Source: Pascua guehoae (taxonomy: Eukaryota > Basidiomycota > Tremellomycetes > Trichosporonales > Trichosporonaceae). From it: a stretch of DNA of 64,000 nucleotides. Numbering within the stretch: position 1 is the stretch's first letter; each line of letters starts with the position of its first letter. Below the pieces are notes generated by a model. It saw nothing but the letters and a program-made list of their open reading frames with translations, searched no databases and was not told the origin of the DNA. Positions 36,061 through 47,331 of this stretch are shown piece by piece. Where the stretch lies: NCBI GenBank assembly GCA_001600415.1, contig BCJX01000006.1, positions 965,588 through 1,029,587 of the forward strand, given 5' to 3'. A program made the translations under genes and the position numbers.

Positions 36061-36366
36061 GGTGGGTTGAACGATGTCAAGAGCAGCGACGAGGCAGGTG
36101 GCCATGATGACCACATCACCAGTGGGCCCCTTCGGCCGATTACAGAATAGGCAATGGATCCAAATGAAATGCCACGTGGAATCCCTGAGATCAGTAGAGA
36201 TTGAAATGAGAATACTGCGACGCACGTGACTTTGCCAAGTCGCTGCTGGCCGTCATCAATATCGGATTCCATGGACGCCATCGAGGCCCTTGTTCGCATC
36301 GCATCTGTCCACTCTTCTTTGCTCTTTTCCTCGACTCCACCCGGCCGCACACGCGTCTCGCCCACC
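36061..36366. promoter_or_regulatory. Shared divergent promoter region (unknown protein / OCA1-like)
   Basis: 306 bp between outward-facing start codons. The right part may be transcribed as OCA1 leader; an in-frame upstream ATG at 36271 lies here. Confidence 0.45.
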
Positions 36367-37624
36367 ATGGCCAAGCTCGTCCCGCCCATGAACTTTGGCC
36401 TCGTCGAGGACGGTGAGCTCCTCCATTACCTCGGCGCCAAGACAGAGCTGACAGACAGGCTTCTACCGCTCGGCCCAACCCACCGAGCTCAACTTTACGT
36501 TTCTCGAGAAACTCGGGCTCCGGACAGTCATCTGGGTCGGTGCGGAAGAACCCAGCGATGTTTTGTGAGTTTAATCACTGTGCGACTTGGAACCGATGCT
36601 GACGGTATCTCTGCGTCTCTGTCCGTCGGCCTGGTCACGTCCTCGTTACCTGCCACCATGTCTCGGACTCGTTGGACTCACTGCCCGCCCCCAAACATGC
36701 CCGCCTCACCTACCTCGGCCCCACTGTTCGTGCTTCTGGTACGGTCCCACACACAGCCTGTCCTTCCTCGAGTCGCAGAATATCACGCTCCACAACCTCG
36801 CCCCACAAGTATCCCTCAACCCGCATTTTCCACCAGCATACTGCGACTCGGGAGTGGTGCCGCTCAGCGGACAGTGTGAGTCTTGGGATCAAGCCGTGGT
36901 GGCTAGTCGGGACACACTGGCAAGCGGGACACGATTCTGCCACTTGTCTTGCCGCTCTCTGCCATGGTCCCCACTCTGTCGGTCCAGCTCACTGCATGGT
37001 GCTGGTGCTACCCACGATGCTACCCAACGTTAAGCATAACAGTCAACACCCCCGCAACCCCTGCGAACGGCACTGACAACAGACCACCTCCCGCCCTTAC
37101 CACCACCGACAGAACCGTTGATTATCCACGCCCTCACCCTCCTCCTCCGACCAAGCACGTTCCCGACCCTCGTCTGCTGCAACATGGGCCGGCATCGCAC
37201 CGGCACCGTCGTGGGGTGCTGGCGCAAGCTGCAGCGCTGGGCGCTCTCGTCCATTTTGGAAGAGTACAGGCGGTATGCGGGCATGAAGGTCCGCGTGCTC
37301 AATGAACAGGTGAGTGTGTGTGTGTGTGTGTGTGTAGGGGGGGCTTGAATACGAAGAACGGAGTATCTCGGCCATCTACGCTCCGCTACGACGACCCCGT
37401 GTTTCCGTGACGCCGTTGTCCTCGACGCTGTGCGAGGTACGATGGGGCAGCGATGTCGCTCGTTACTGCCACAGAGCCCAATTGCAATGCACCGCCTGAC
37501 TAGACCTACTCTATCACCCACCCTCTCGACCAACCGCACGCGCTTGAATTCTCGCTCACCCCAGTTCATCGAGCTCTTCGACACCGACCTCGTCTCCATC
37601 ACGGTCGAGGAAGTACTTCCCTAG
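36367..37624 (+). CDS. OCA1: Oca1/Siw14-type dual-specificity-like phosphatase
   Basis: Small atypical protein-tyrosine phosphatase of the fungal OCA group; relatives act on inositol pyrophosphates or in oxidant-induced cell-cycle arrest. Five exons (36367-36412, 36459-36564, 36757-36875, 37083-37309, 37565-37624) give 185 residues. Seen: LVPPMNFGLVEDGFYRSAQP, FTFLEKLGLRTVIWVGAEEP, SFLESQNITLHNLAPQ, the signature CCNMGRHRTGT (Cx5R with nucleophile Cys and Arg), then WALSSILEEYRRYAGMKVRV and FIELFDTDLV at the end. All are hallmarks of this family. The joint between exons 3 and 4 is the least sure: the phase only works if exon 3 continues through VPLSGQ and exon 4 begins at 37083. Start 36367 has a good CCACCATGG context; an in-frame ATG at 36271 would add 32 residues. 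Confidence 0.85.
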
Positions 37625-38319
37625 CCCATCGGCGACCGAGACAACCTCACCCATGCCATCCCACCATGCACAACATCATACAACAACAAGGCCACGTTCA
37701 CTCGACACGTCGTGTCGTGCACGCTCCCGCCCTCGGCATCACGGCACACAAAACGCGACCGCTCGCATCCGCCACGGCCAAGAGCGCCGCCTTCCGACAT
37801 CAACCCGTCAAGCCGTCTTTGGTGCAGCATTGTAGCCCTAGATGTATTTAATCGGGGCAGCAGCCCCTCCTATACACGTCACTGGAGGAGTAACAATGCG
37901 CGGTCGCTACTTGGAGTCGCTCGAGGATGCGACTGACAGGACTGACAGGATGCGCCATAATTAACTCGACACATTCTGCTTACCCAAGACTGGACGTGGT
38001 CCCCGCGGCGCCCCAACCTGTCGGCGTCTTGATGCGCGTGCTGTGATTCTATCCTGACATCGTCGAGTGCCACACCCTCGGGCCACACCCTCTGGGCCAC
38101 ACTGCTTCTGTGCGGCAGCGTGGCCATGACGTAGCTAATGAGCGCCTTCACGTTCAAGTCTCGGTCGTCTAGATGCACAACGTCGACGTGGGGATGTTTG
38201 ATGGCGGATATTCACAGACACCATGATAGCGGCGGCAGCGAAGGCAATAGGTATATAGCGCACACAACAAAAATCCACCACCGCCCACACTCGGCTGCCG
38301 ACTGCACTCTATGCATCCC
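37625..38319. other. Convergent intergenic region OCA1 / ATP12
   Basis: About 700 bp with only short ORFs. Confidence 0.5.
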
Positions 38320-40617
38320 CTATGCCTTTGTCTTGGTGACCAAACATGCCGCGCTCCCCAGTGCCCGCCGGATGTCCTGGTGGTCGACGTCGTGCGCTGC
38401 CATCAGTTACGAGTTCGCAAACGCGCCACCTCCGCCGAGCTTCCCTTCCTTCCCCCGAGCTTCCCTTCCTTCCCCCCCTCCCCACTTCCCCTCCCCCAAA
38501 CCCCTTCCCCTACCTCTCACCCCACCCCCAATCCCACCCATCCCACCCAACCCAACCCCACCCCGGACTCACAATCCTCGACCTCGCCCCAGCGCTCAAT
38601 CTGGCTATCGACCTCTGCATGGCTCGCAGCCGCCGCCTGGTCGGCGGTAAGCCGGCCCTCGACGAGCGCGAGGCCAATGACAAAGCTCTTTGTCGCGTAC
38701 ACTGCGCGCTCGAGGGCGGCGAGCTCATAGTTGCTCATCTTTTCGAGCACGGCGCGCATCCGGCCCAGGGTCTCGGGGCTCTGTTCGGGGACAAAGATGC
38801 CCTCGGCGATCGCGAGGGTCACGCCGTACTTTTCCTTGAGCCAGGCGTAGAGCGGGTCCCAGCGCTCGTGCTGGATGCGCACGAGGGTGCGGGGTGCGTC
38901 GCTTGGGAAGCTGGGGTGTTAGGTGGTTGGGTTGGTGGGGTGGGCGGGGTGGGGGGGGGGAGACCCGTTAGAGTCTTAGTCGAGGCGGGTTTGTCACAGC
39001 AGGTATTAGTCGAAGCAGGGGTTTGTCAAAGCAGGGGATGTTTGTCGAAGCAAGAGGCGATGGGGTGAAGCGGGGGCGTTGTCGAAGCACGGGCAGTTGC
39101 CACAGTAGGCGGGGGGGGGGGGGGGGAGATTCTCGATTGAAACCTGTCGAACCGCGTCGAGGCAAGAGTGCACAATGGAGACGGAAACACCAAACCTTGC
39201 CATATAGAGCTGATACGCACCAAATCGTGTCCGTCTCGAGGAAAGAGAGCAGCAGGTCGACAACACCCTCGCGGATCTTTGGGTCGTTCATGCCGTCAAT
39301 CGCGCGCGACGCGAGCGAGGTCTGATGTTAGCTCCTGTTGCACGTTGCGTAGAAGCATTTAGACGGCTGTCGGACGGTCCTCGGTTGCTCATAGTCGGGC
39401 CAGCTGTAGGCAGTAGGCCTGTGACAATGGTCCAGAGGGTTTCTGTACTGGAGACGACATGTGTGTGTCCTCGCACATTCTCGATAGATTCTCAAAGCCT
39501 CCCTCCTTCTCCCCATGCCAGCAGCCCTTCGCCTCTCATCTAACTTTGTGTTGTTGAGGCCACCCTTTCACTCCAGAGAGCCCCCTTCTCTGTCCCCCTT
39601 CTCTGCCCCCCTTCCCTGTCCCCCTTCTCTGTCCCCCTTCTCTGTCCCCCTCTCCGTCGTACCAGTTGTTTCCCACCCCTCCAAGCTCGCCTACACTTCC
39701 AGAACCTTTCCACCTCCCCTCCACGCGCCTTCTTCACCCCACTGCCTGATTCACACGCACCATCGGGAGCGCATGCTGCTTGAGCACCTTGTCCTGGTTC
39801 TCCCACTCGTTGACAATGAGGAGCGCAAGCAGCAGCCGGTCCTTGGGGACGACGAGCTTGGCGCTGTCGGGCGTCTTGAGTGTGCGGTGGTCGAGCTTGA
39901 TGACGTAGCCTGTGGGCGGGAGGTGGGGTGGGCGAGCGAGAAAGGGTGCAGGTGAGGAGGGAGGGGTAGGGTGGGGGGGGATGGGGGGAGCGAGGGTGGA
40001 TATTAAGGGATGGAGAGGTCAGGTGAAGAGGTGAGGCAAAGAGGTAGGGCAAAGCGGCAGAACGAAGAGGTAGGACGAAGAAGTAGGACGAAGAAGTAGG
40101 ACGAAGAGGTAGGGCGAAAAGGTAAGCCGACGAGGTAGGCCAAGGACACAGGGCGACACAAGCACAGTCAGAGACCAAGATTGGAAACAGCAAATCATGA
40201 CGGGCAGGAAACGCGTCAGCAACGACACGGCACAGTATACCACCTCCAAGCGGGTACGCACCACCGTCCTCCTCGGCAATGTCGACGTTCTTCCAGAACC
40301 GCCGGAGCGTCACCTCGGCGCCTGCAGTCAGCCCTTGCTCAATATCCAGTCCTGTGAGTATATCGTCACGCCCGCCGGCACGACCGGGCCTAGTCCGCCG
40401 GGGATCATCTACGACCTGGACCCCGTAGGATACATAGCACCGGGGACTCACGGTTCGTCGCCGTCAGTTTTGGCCCGGCATGCTCGGCCCACAGCGGCGC
40501 CGTCGCGAGCGTCCGTGCCGGGAGGACGGGCTGCCGGAGGAGGAGCGGGCGCACGGCGCGCGCGAGGGGCCGCGCGCGCAGGGCGTGGGCGGTACGGAGG
40601 GCGGCGCGGAACTCCAT
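38320..40617 (-). CDS. ATP12: Atp12, F1-ATPase alpha-subunit assembly chaperone
   Basis: Mitochondrial matrix chaperone that binds free F1 alpha subunits. Six exons (40617-40452, 40321-40262, 39909-39761, 39321-39221, 38910-38573, 38396-38320) give 296 residues. The presequence is Arg/Ala-rich (ALRARPLARAVRPLLLRQP). The core shows TLRRFWKNVDIAEEDGGYVI, KLDHRTLKTPDSAKLVVP, IVNEWENQDKVLKQHALPM, TSLASRAIDG, LLSFLETDTICFPSD, QHERWDPLYAWLKEKYG, and the C-terminal NYELAALERAVYATKSF, HAEVDSQIERWGEVEDSHDVD. These match the ATP12 family from end to end. Introns 2-4 (352, 439 and 310 nt) are far longer than the rest of the window and filled with short tandem repeats. Its start lies 212 bp from the divergent TMEM242-like gene. 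Confidence 0.93.
39581..39655 (+). repeat. Pyrimidine-rich tandem repeat in an ATP12 intron
   Basis: About five copies of a 14-bp unit close to TGTCCCCCTTCTC, with small changes. Confidence 0.8.
40021..40138 (+). repeat. Minisatellite (about 13 bp, AAGAGGTAGGACG) in an ATP12 intron
   Basis: Eight or nine imperfect copies of AAG(A/A)GGTAGG(A/G)CG; best-conserved copies at about 40060-40125. Confidence 0.85.
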
Positions 40618-40829
40618 CGAGGCCAAGGTGAGTGGGGTTGAACAAGGCGTTACTTTGCTTTGTCGTTTACGAGTCCCAGAGAGATGGATGTAAGCAAGGG
40701 CCGGGGACAGGCACGCACCAGGCCCGACTTTTCGACGGGCATCGGCCAATCTCCGCCTCGTCGGCCCACTTGGACATTTCCGTTTCAGCTGCGTTTAACC
40801 GTTTGCATCTTTCTCGTACACAAAACAGC
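40618..40829. promoter_or_regulatory. 212-bp divergent promoter between ATP12 and the TMEM242-like gene
   Basis: Short gap between two outward-facing start codons, both predicted mitochondrial ATP-synthase assembly factors. A bidirectional promoter is inferred from the distance; no specific site was identified. Confidence 0.5.
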
Positions 40830-42689
40830 ATGGCCGACCTCGAGATCACGGACGCGAGCGCGGGCGCGGATGCGGGGCCGTCGACGCCGCCGACGTCGAA
40901 GCCGCATATCGACGACCACAAGCCGAATCCAAAGGTCGCGGTCGCGGTCGCTGGTGCGGCGGTGAGTTGTGCGATCCCGTGTACTTGTCTGTGGATTTTG
41001 GTGTTGGGAGTTTGTCGGCGCGTCGTGAGGAGGGCTTGGGCGATGACAGAGGGGACGCGCGAGACAGCTCCCTCCTGGGGGAGCTGGAATCGATGATGCG
41101 GTCTAGTGTTGTTTATTCGCTGTGGGCCTGTCGTTGTCTGTCCGTTCTCGACGTACTGGTGTCTGTCCTCCGTGGTTGCGCAGGTCCAGGCTCGGCTTCG
41201 CTCGACGGTCGTTCTACACTATCTACGTCTGTGCCACCCCCGCCGTCCATTGCTGTTTATATGTTCCAATGGCCGTTCCCTCCCCGCGTTTCGTATCTAC
41301 ATGCCCCTCTCCCCAGACTAACGGCAGCTCGCACTCACGACCGGCCTCACTCTCCTCGTCCTCCCCTACGTCCGGCAAGCGGCCAAGCTCTCCGCCCCCC
41401 CGCAGTTCCTATCGCACGCTCACCGGTCGCGGCCACTACGTGCTCTGGACGCAAAACCAGTGCCAGCCGCCGCACCCATCCAAGCCCAACGCGTAGACAC
41501 GGCTCCCGCTCCATTCCAAGCCCAACGCGCAGACACGGCTCTCGCCCCATCCCAACCCATACCCCCAGAGGGCGAGCGATGCTACGCGCCCCAACCCACC
41601 CCAGACGCCGAGCCCAGCACGATCCAGCCCCCCGCCGAACCCCTGTCTGCCCTCGAGGCCGCGCGCGCGTTCAACAACCGCGAAGAAGACGCACTCTACG
41701 GCCCAGCATCCGAAGAGGGCGAGACACTCCATCCCGTATCGCCCTGGTTGGGCTTCCAGGCGCTCGGGATCGCGACGGCCATCGTCGGCGCGAGTACCGC
41801 GCTGGGCGTGTGGGGCGCCGCAAAGTGGTTGGGGGTGGGGAGTGTGAGTTGTCTTTGTTTGTTGGGGAGGAAGTGTGCTGACGCTTGGTTCTATTTGCTG
41901 TTTTCGTTTGTGGTTTTGTCTCTGGTTTTGTCTGGGTGGGCCTTTTCTTCTATTGCCGTTTCCTGCCACCCTCCCTACTGTTGCTCCTTCTTGGGTTGTC
42001 CTCTTCGTTACCTCGCTGCTATGGTGTCTCCCTGCTTCTCGACCGCACCCAATTCTTGGTTGTGCTCAATGGTTTTGTTTACACGACCGCGCACTTCGTC
42101 GGCCGTCGTCTTTCTTAACCCGTGCTCTCCGCTGTCCCCCAACACATTCTGCCTGTCAATGTGCTCCGTTCGTGACCAAACCGTCCCGCTCGCCTTTCCA
42201 ACATGTGTCTGCTCTTCACACCCCCACCTCGTTTCTCCTCGACCACTCTTCTCTCCCCAAATTTCTTCTCACCATGCCGCCTTCCTGTCCTCCGTCGCCT
42301 CCCCTCTCGTCCCTCGACATACCTGCCCCTCGTCTCTCCCAACCACCCCATCCCATTTCACACACTTTCCCCGCCGAACCCACTTCATCCACTTTACCCT
42401 CTCAACCCACCTCTCCAAACCCACCTCTCCCAACCCACCTTTCCCNNNCCCCCCCCCCCACCAACCTTCACACCCGCAGATGGAAGAATTCGCCGCCAAG
42501 ATGCGCGGGTCTCTCGAGGACCAGCTCCCGGAGCTCATCACCAACGTGCGCCGCGACGACGGCCGCGCAATCGAGACGGGCCCCAACGTGCTGGGCGGCG
42601 ACGGCGACGTCGACGACGGCAAGCTGACGCAGTGGATCAGGTGGATCGAGGGCGACAAGGACAAGAGGGATACGGGCAAGGGAGAGTAG
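40830..42689 (+). CDS. Two-helix membrane protein, TMEM242-like
   Basis: Three exons (40830-40961, 41328-41843, 42480-42689) join in phase to 285 residues. The first hydrophobic helix spans the exon 1/2 joint (VAVAVAGAA + LALTTGLTLLVLPYV). A long Pro/Ala-rich loop with a near-duplicate QAQR-DTA segment follows. The second part has PWLGFQALGIATAIVGASTA, a helix, AAKWLGVGS, and EEFAAKMRGSLEDQLPEL. The order 'ALG...helix...W..LGV.SM-[DE]-F-x2-KM' matches the second half of TMEM242, an inner-mitochondrial-membrane factor for ATP synthase c-ring assembly. The central loop is much longer than in animals. The second intron is 636 nt, pyrimidine-rich, and contains a 3-N gap in a C run. The family call is tentative; the gene model is good. 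Confidence 0.65.
42446..42448. other. Assembly gap, 3 N
   Basis: Three unknown bases followed by a run of C inside an intron; probably a homopolymer-length problem. Confidence 0.95.
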
Positions 42690-43289
42690 CTGGCTCGGGA
42701 TGGGGTGAGGGGGCCTGGAGCGAGTAGATCAGAGGAAGGGCGGAATAGAGACGACGGATAGAGTAGATCCACATGGCATTTCATCACATTTCCTCCAGTC
42801 GCTGCTTAGGGTGACGTCCGAGACCACACTACTGGCTCGAGGCACTATCAGATACTCGGATAATCCCCGCGTGCGGGTTAGTCACTAGCTGAGCGCACAA
42901 GAATATGCTCTTGGGGCCCAGAAAGTCTGGATAGGCAATCTTTGACCACAACGGTTCTCGCTTACTCAACCAATGACCACGCCTGGCACGCGGTACTCGG
43001 CTCCCACTTGCCAGAGCCGCGATCCACAAGACTTGCATAAACCTGATACTTCTGAACACTACGATTCTCCTTTCTTCTTTTTCGCTCTCCTCTCCTCTCC
43101 CCTTCCTCTCCGCTCTCGTCAAGCTTGCTTGATCGCCTATCGACAACGTCGAATTTTCACGCCGCGCGCCGAACGGGGTCCAGCGGGCGGTGGGGACGGG
43201 TTATACCGTGGAAATGCTAGCCTGTGGCTGGTGGTTGCTGGGAGCGGGTGCCGGTTGGGCAGTGGATTGGTGTAGCAGTTATCTGGGGT

Positions 43290-43358
43290 GGTTGGTTGCG
43301 GTTGTCGCGGTGGTTGCGGTGGTTGCGGTGGTCGCGGTGGTTGCGGTGGTCGCGGTGG
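43290..43358 (+). repeat. 9-bp tandem repeat GGTTGCGGT / GGTCGCGGT
   Basis: Seven to eight alternating copies; translates to GGCGG, VAVV or WLRW-type repeats in the three frames. Confidence 0.85.
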
Positions 43359-43503
43359 GCAAAGTGCGCGGTGCAGACGTTACTGTATTGCAGTGGTGGT
43401 GTCGAGGACGGCTCTAGAGTTGGGTGGGCGGTCGGGACGGGTAGTTGGGTTTCCTCGCAGTTGGGTTTACTTTGAGTGGGGTTTGGCCTCGAGTGGTGAG
43501 TGT

Positions 43504-43532
43504 CGAGGTGCGAGGTGCGAGGTGCGAGGTGC
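43504..43532 (+). repeat. 7-bp tandem repeat CGAGGTG, four copies
   Basis: Consecutive CGAGGTG units read directly. Confidence 0.85.
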
Positions 43533-43627
43533 GGGGTGGCTGTGGGTCCGGGTTTGGAGAGTGTAGTCAAATTGTGCGGGCGGCACTACGACGAGGGGGA
43601 GGGGAGACGGCTTGGTCGGGAGAGCTG

Positions 43628-44250
43628 CTAGGAGCTAGCTCTGGTCGTCGAGGCGCCTAGTTGCGGCCGTCCTAGCTGTTAGCGGTGTGCAAAGAGGGTG
43701 AGTGATGTGAGAGTCAGAGTGGGGGATGCGGACGTGGATGTGTGTGGTTGTGTGGGTGGGTGTGTGGTTGTGTGTTGGGGTGTGGATGTGCGTTGTGTGC
43801 GTTGTGTGCGTGTGTGCCGGTAGTGGCGCCCCCGTTGCCGAACTCTCGCTCACACCATCCAAACACCTTGTCCTCGGCCTCGCGAGGCCCGGCAACTTCG
43901 TCTCCCGAACCCACTGTATCCACTGCCCCCCGGCCACCACGCCATCCACCCCCCCCTCGAAGCACGCTCCCCGGCCCCAACTCACATTGTGCTGGTTGCG
44001 GAGCTCGTTAAAGCTCCCACTCCCGGCCATCTTCTTGCGCTCGGCCGCGTGCGCCGGCTGCGGCGCCGAGCCCGTGACCTTGATGTTTGCGCTGGTGGAG
44101 CGCTTGATGTAGTGGGGCGGCGCGTTAGGCGGCGGCTTGAAGAGGGGGCCCGACGAGTCCTGGCGCGGCTCGACTTTGGGGAAGAGGGGGCCCGCGGCTT
44201 CGGCGTTGGTTCGTCCCGAGGCGGCGCGGACGAGGCGGGGCGTGGTGCGG
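43628..44250 (-). CDS. Partial gene of unknown function running into an assembly gap
   Basis: An open frame from the gap edge to a donor at 43985 (exon 44250-43986), then a 310-nt CA-rich intron and a 48-nt last exon (43675-43628). Visible residues include RLVRAASGRTNAEAAGPLFP, GPLFKPPPNAPPHYIKRSTS, NIKVTGSAPQPAHAAERKKM and SGSFNELRNQHN. The composition (Pro/Ala-rich, basic, without membrane segments) and codon use look coding, but the 5' part lies in or beyond the 87-N gap. No family recognised. The last exon is the weakest part of the model. Confidence 0.5.
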
Positions 44251-44337
44251 NNNNNNNNNNNNNNNNNNNNNNNNNNNNNNNNNNNNNNNNNNNNNNNNNN
44301 NNNNNNNNNNNNNNNNNNNNNNNNNNNNNNNNNNNNN
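44251..44337. other. Assembly gap, 87 N
   Basis: Run of 87 N interrupting the 5' part of the minus-strand partial gene. Confidence 0.98.
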
Positions 44338-46176
44338 TGTGGTTGTTGGGGTTGGTGGCCTGGGGGGTTGCTGGCTGGATGCGGTGGGGGATGCGTTGGG
44401 GTGACAAGTGCGGTGTGCAGGTGACTTTATGACTTTATGCAGGTGCCGGGGGTCGCTGGGTGGGTGGCGGTTACTTGCAGAGATGGAATGGAAACTGGGG
44501 TAACCTCCCCCGTGCTCCGGCCGGCCATTTATGCTGCCTATTCTGGACCTGGTGCTCGACGTCAGTGTCAGCGAGCGACGGTGGGTCAGTCTGCCACCCC
44601 GTTGGCCAGTAGTCGGCCGCAGCGCTATCGAGGCTATCGTCGTTTCCCCTCGCTGAGCAAGCCGATCGCGTACCATGCACACTCGCACGCCATACCGCAG
44701 CAAGCTGAGGCATGAGGAAGGAGGCATGCTGCCTCGGCTGGATTCGCAGGTAGCACAATGGCCGACGAGGGGACGAGGCAAACGAGGCGACGATGGGACT
44801 TTGGATCCCTTCGAGTTTGCCGCCCCCCTTGTCATTGGGCTCGGTCGCCGCCACTACCACGCCAGGCACGAGCACGTTTTACGCCACCCGCACATCCCCC
44901 GCGGGGCCCGAGTGGGGGCACGCCGCGGGGGATAATTGTGCATGTACTCTAGACTGGGTAGGAAAAGGGCAGGACGCCCAGACGCGCCAGACGACGACGA
45001 TTCGACGACACCCCAGTGGTGACGTACAGTTTTGTCTCTGCGTTCTGCGCCTGTTTCTGGGGCTCATCCACGGCCATTCGTTGCTGGCAATGTGCCTCGC
45101 TGTCACTCTTCGTCACGAGGTTCGCTAACAGCATAGCAGCGTAGCTCTCCGCCGCGTGCCTGTCTTCCCCGGCGGCAGCGTCAGCTGATCACCAGACACT
45201 CTTGCTGCTGTGTTCCATGATTGGTCGAGGCTTATCGTGAACACTGTGCTTATCTTTTCGGTGCACAGTCTTCAGGTGTGGAGCGTGGGTGCACGGACAG
45301 TAGCCGACGTCGGCCGCCGTCGAGCGCCTACTGCCAGACTGCTGTTGGGTATTTGTCCGAGTCGGGAGGTTGCCTTCGTTCGGGACAAATCTCCATGTCC
45401 TCGATACGATTCGAAATAGTTTGAGCATGCCGAGCGCGATGCAGACGAACAAGCCGACTGTCGTCATCGTTGACTACAGACGCAATGGACAGGCGCGATT
45501 GCCAACCGGCGCACGTGCACCAGTTGGAAGAGTGCAGGTTGCAAAGCTGCGACTCGACCATTGTTTTGAGACAACATGGACCATGGCGTAGACGAGAGCT
45601 TGGCGTATTGCGCGTATTGTTCCACGTAACGGATCTGGGTAGGTAGGATACGGACACGTCTGCGAATAGGGTGTCAGAGAGACGCGTCGATCGCGTCGAT
45701 CACGACACACGATATCTCTTCTTATCGCTCCAACCCCCTCGCCGCCGCCCAATGGACACAATGGATCCTTCCCACACTGCAGTGTCTATGAACGGTATAC
45801 TGTATGCAACCGGCCACTGGACCTTCCTCATCCCTGCCGTATGCGTTACTTGGTAGAACAAAGTCTCCAAGCATTCTGACTCGGCGATTGCTGCACTGTG
45901 CTGATCCAGCGAGGACGTCATGTCGATATCCGTGCGCGATCCACAGGAGCTGCAAGGACAACATGGCCGGCAAGCCGATGACGAGCATATCATGAATGTT
46001 TCACGCCAGGGTAAACTGCACAGCTTGTAGCCATCTGCATCGCTTGCTAGCTTGCTGAGAAAGACATCCACGCTACAATACCCTCTGTGTGTAACCGTAA
46101 GGTTGGAGACCAGCTCCTCCAGTAGGCCATGTGCTGCCTCTGACGCTGTCTGTTACCCATGTTGCTTTGGCTGATA
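44338..46176. other. 1.8-kb stretch without a supportable gene
   Basis: May hold the 5' exon and promoter of the gapped gene at its left end. The rest shows short ORFs on both strands with no motif or splice pattern. Confidence 0.4.
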
Positions 46177-46385
46177 TACAGGTGTGTCCGAAAAGTCATG
46201 AGACTGCACATTAAACTCGGGTACGCGCGCGGCGCGTATACGGGGAGGCGCAGGAAATGTGGGATACAGCAAGCAGGAAACATCAGCGTGGCATTTGCCA
46301 TGCATGGCGTTGGTCTACAGAGTGTCCATGCGCAATTAGACCGAGCTCAAAGTGGCCGTCTCAAGACTTTCCGGACGCACCTGTA
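46177..46385. mobile_element. MITE-like element with 28-bp terminal inverted repeats and TA ends
   Basis: The left end TACAGGTGTGTCCGAAAAGT continues CATGAGAC; the right end read in reverse starts TACAGGTGCGTCCGGAAAGT and continues CTTGAGAC. Four mismatches in 28 bp. Both ends begin at a TA, the target of Tc1/mariner transposons, and the sequence TACAGGTGTGTCC is mariner-like. Internal length is about 150 bp with no transposase, so it would be a non-autonomous element moved in trans. It sits about 210 bp upstream of a tRNA gene. Confidence 0.65.
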
Positions 46386-46594
46386 CTTCCTGGGTACGTT
46401 ACCTCCACACCCCCGTCGACCACTCCTAGGAGTTCGCCCTGTTGGCCCCCTGCGTCTTCGTCGGTCTCCATCAGCACCATCGGCATCTCTCTTACCCCCC
46501 AACATGCCCGCTTCCAACAATCGCTTCCCCCTCTCGCTCGTCTCCGCCTTCCGACCTGCCCGGCCAACAAGCGCCGGTGCTATCACCGACACCG

Positions 46595-46715
46595 TCTTCG
46601 CTAGTATATCGGTTAGTATAATCGCCTCTCAAGAGAGAGCGCCGGCATCGACGAGCAGCAGCTCGAGCGTGTACGGAGATCGCGATAGAGCAGGGTTCGA
46701 CTCCCTGGTGGAGAA
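46595..46715 (+). tRNA. tRNA-Glu (anticodon CTC) with a 49-nt intron
   Basis: The acceptor stem TCTTCGC pairs with GTGGAGA (two G-U). The D-arm region is GTATATCGGTTAGTAT. The anticodon stem ATCGC pairs with GCGAT, with loop C-T-CTC-A, an intron at 46632-46680 after base 37, and C at position 38, giving the usual glutamate loop CTCTCAC. Variable loop AGAG. The T-arm CAGGG-TTCGACT-CCCTG pairs perfectly. The discriminator is A, followed by GC and five T. An ORF that overlaps it ends in this tRNA and is not a gene. Confidence 0.88.
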
Positions 46716-47331
46716 GCTTTTTGGCTTGTGAGGCCTGGGAGGAAGGGTTGAATGGTCCGTGCGTCGTATGGGGTGGGAGAGGTGAGGGGCATGATGCGGG
46801 GGATGACGGCCGGAATGATGGGAGGGATGCCGGTGGGGTTGAGCGAGAGTGGCTTTGGCATTAGGAGTTGAGGTTGGGGGCGTGGTAGAGTCTGATGGTG
46901 CATGCTAGTCTGAGGCTATGTTTCAAGCAAGCCCTGTACGCCCGTCACACAATGCAGAGACGAGTGACGGTACGCGTCGCGTTGGCATGCTCGCCCGATT
47001 GGACATTGGCCCCCGAGAGCGTGAATGTGACTAGAGGTACTGGGTCCCCGGCCATCGCTGCTTATCCGAATCAGTTAACAAACTCTGGCTCACACTCTGG
47101 GTGTTTCCATAGCCGACTTGTCAAGTGGATGGGCAGAGGATGGATGAACTGCAATGTGATGTTGACAAACGGAGATGGAGGTATAATGAGGTCACACGCC
47201 AAGTTTCACGCTGGTCGCAGTCTGGAACCGTTCCGTTTGCCAGCTGGACGCTATTCCAACCAAAAAAACGGTTGACATCTGTTGGATGTGATCCTCGGCA
47301 GAGGTACATGCAAGAGCACAAGCAATACCCG
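46716..47331. other. Intergenic between tRNA-Glu and kinase-like gene 1
   Basis: About 600 bp; a short ATG/GGG-rich run at about 46785-46840; no gene supported. Confidence 0.45.
46718..46722 (+). terminator. Pol III T-run terminator of tRNA-Glu
   Basis: Five T two bases after the tRNA 3' end. Confidence 0.7.

Larger units (their letters stand above)
42690..43627. other. Intergenic with simple repeats
   Basis: About 940 bp between converging genes. Holds GGTTGCGGTGGTCGCGGT-type tandem repeats and a small CGAGGTG repeat; no gene seen. Confidence 0.5.

Noticed and set aside
46159..46731. 190-codon plus-strand ORF
   Set aside because: Made of a MITE-like element plus a tRNA gene; no protein signature.
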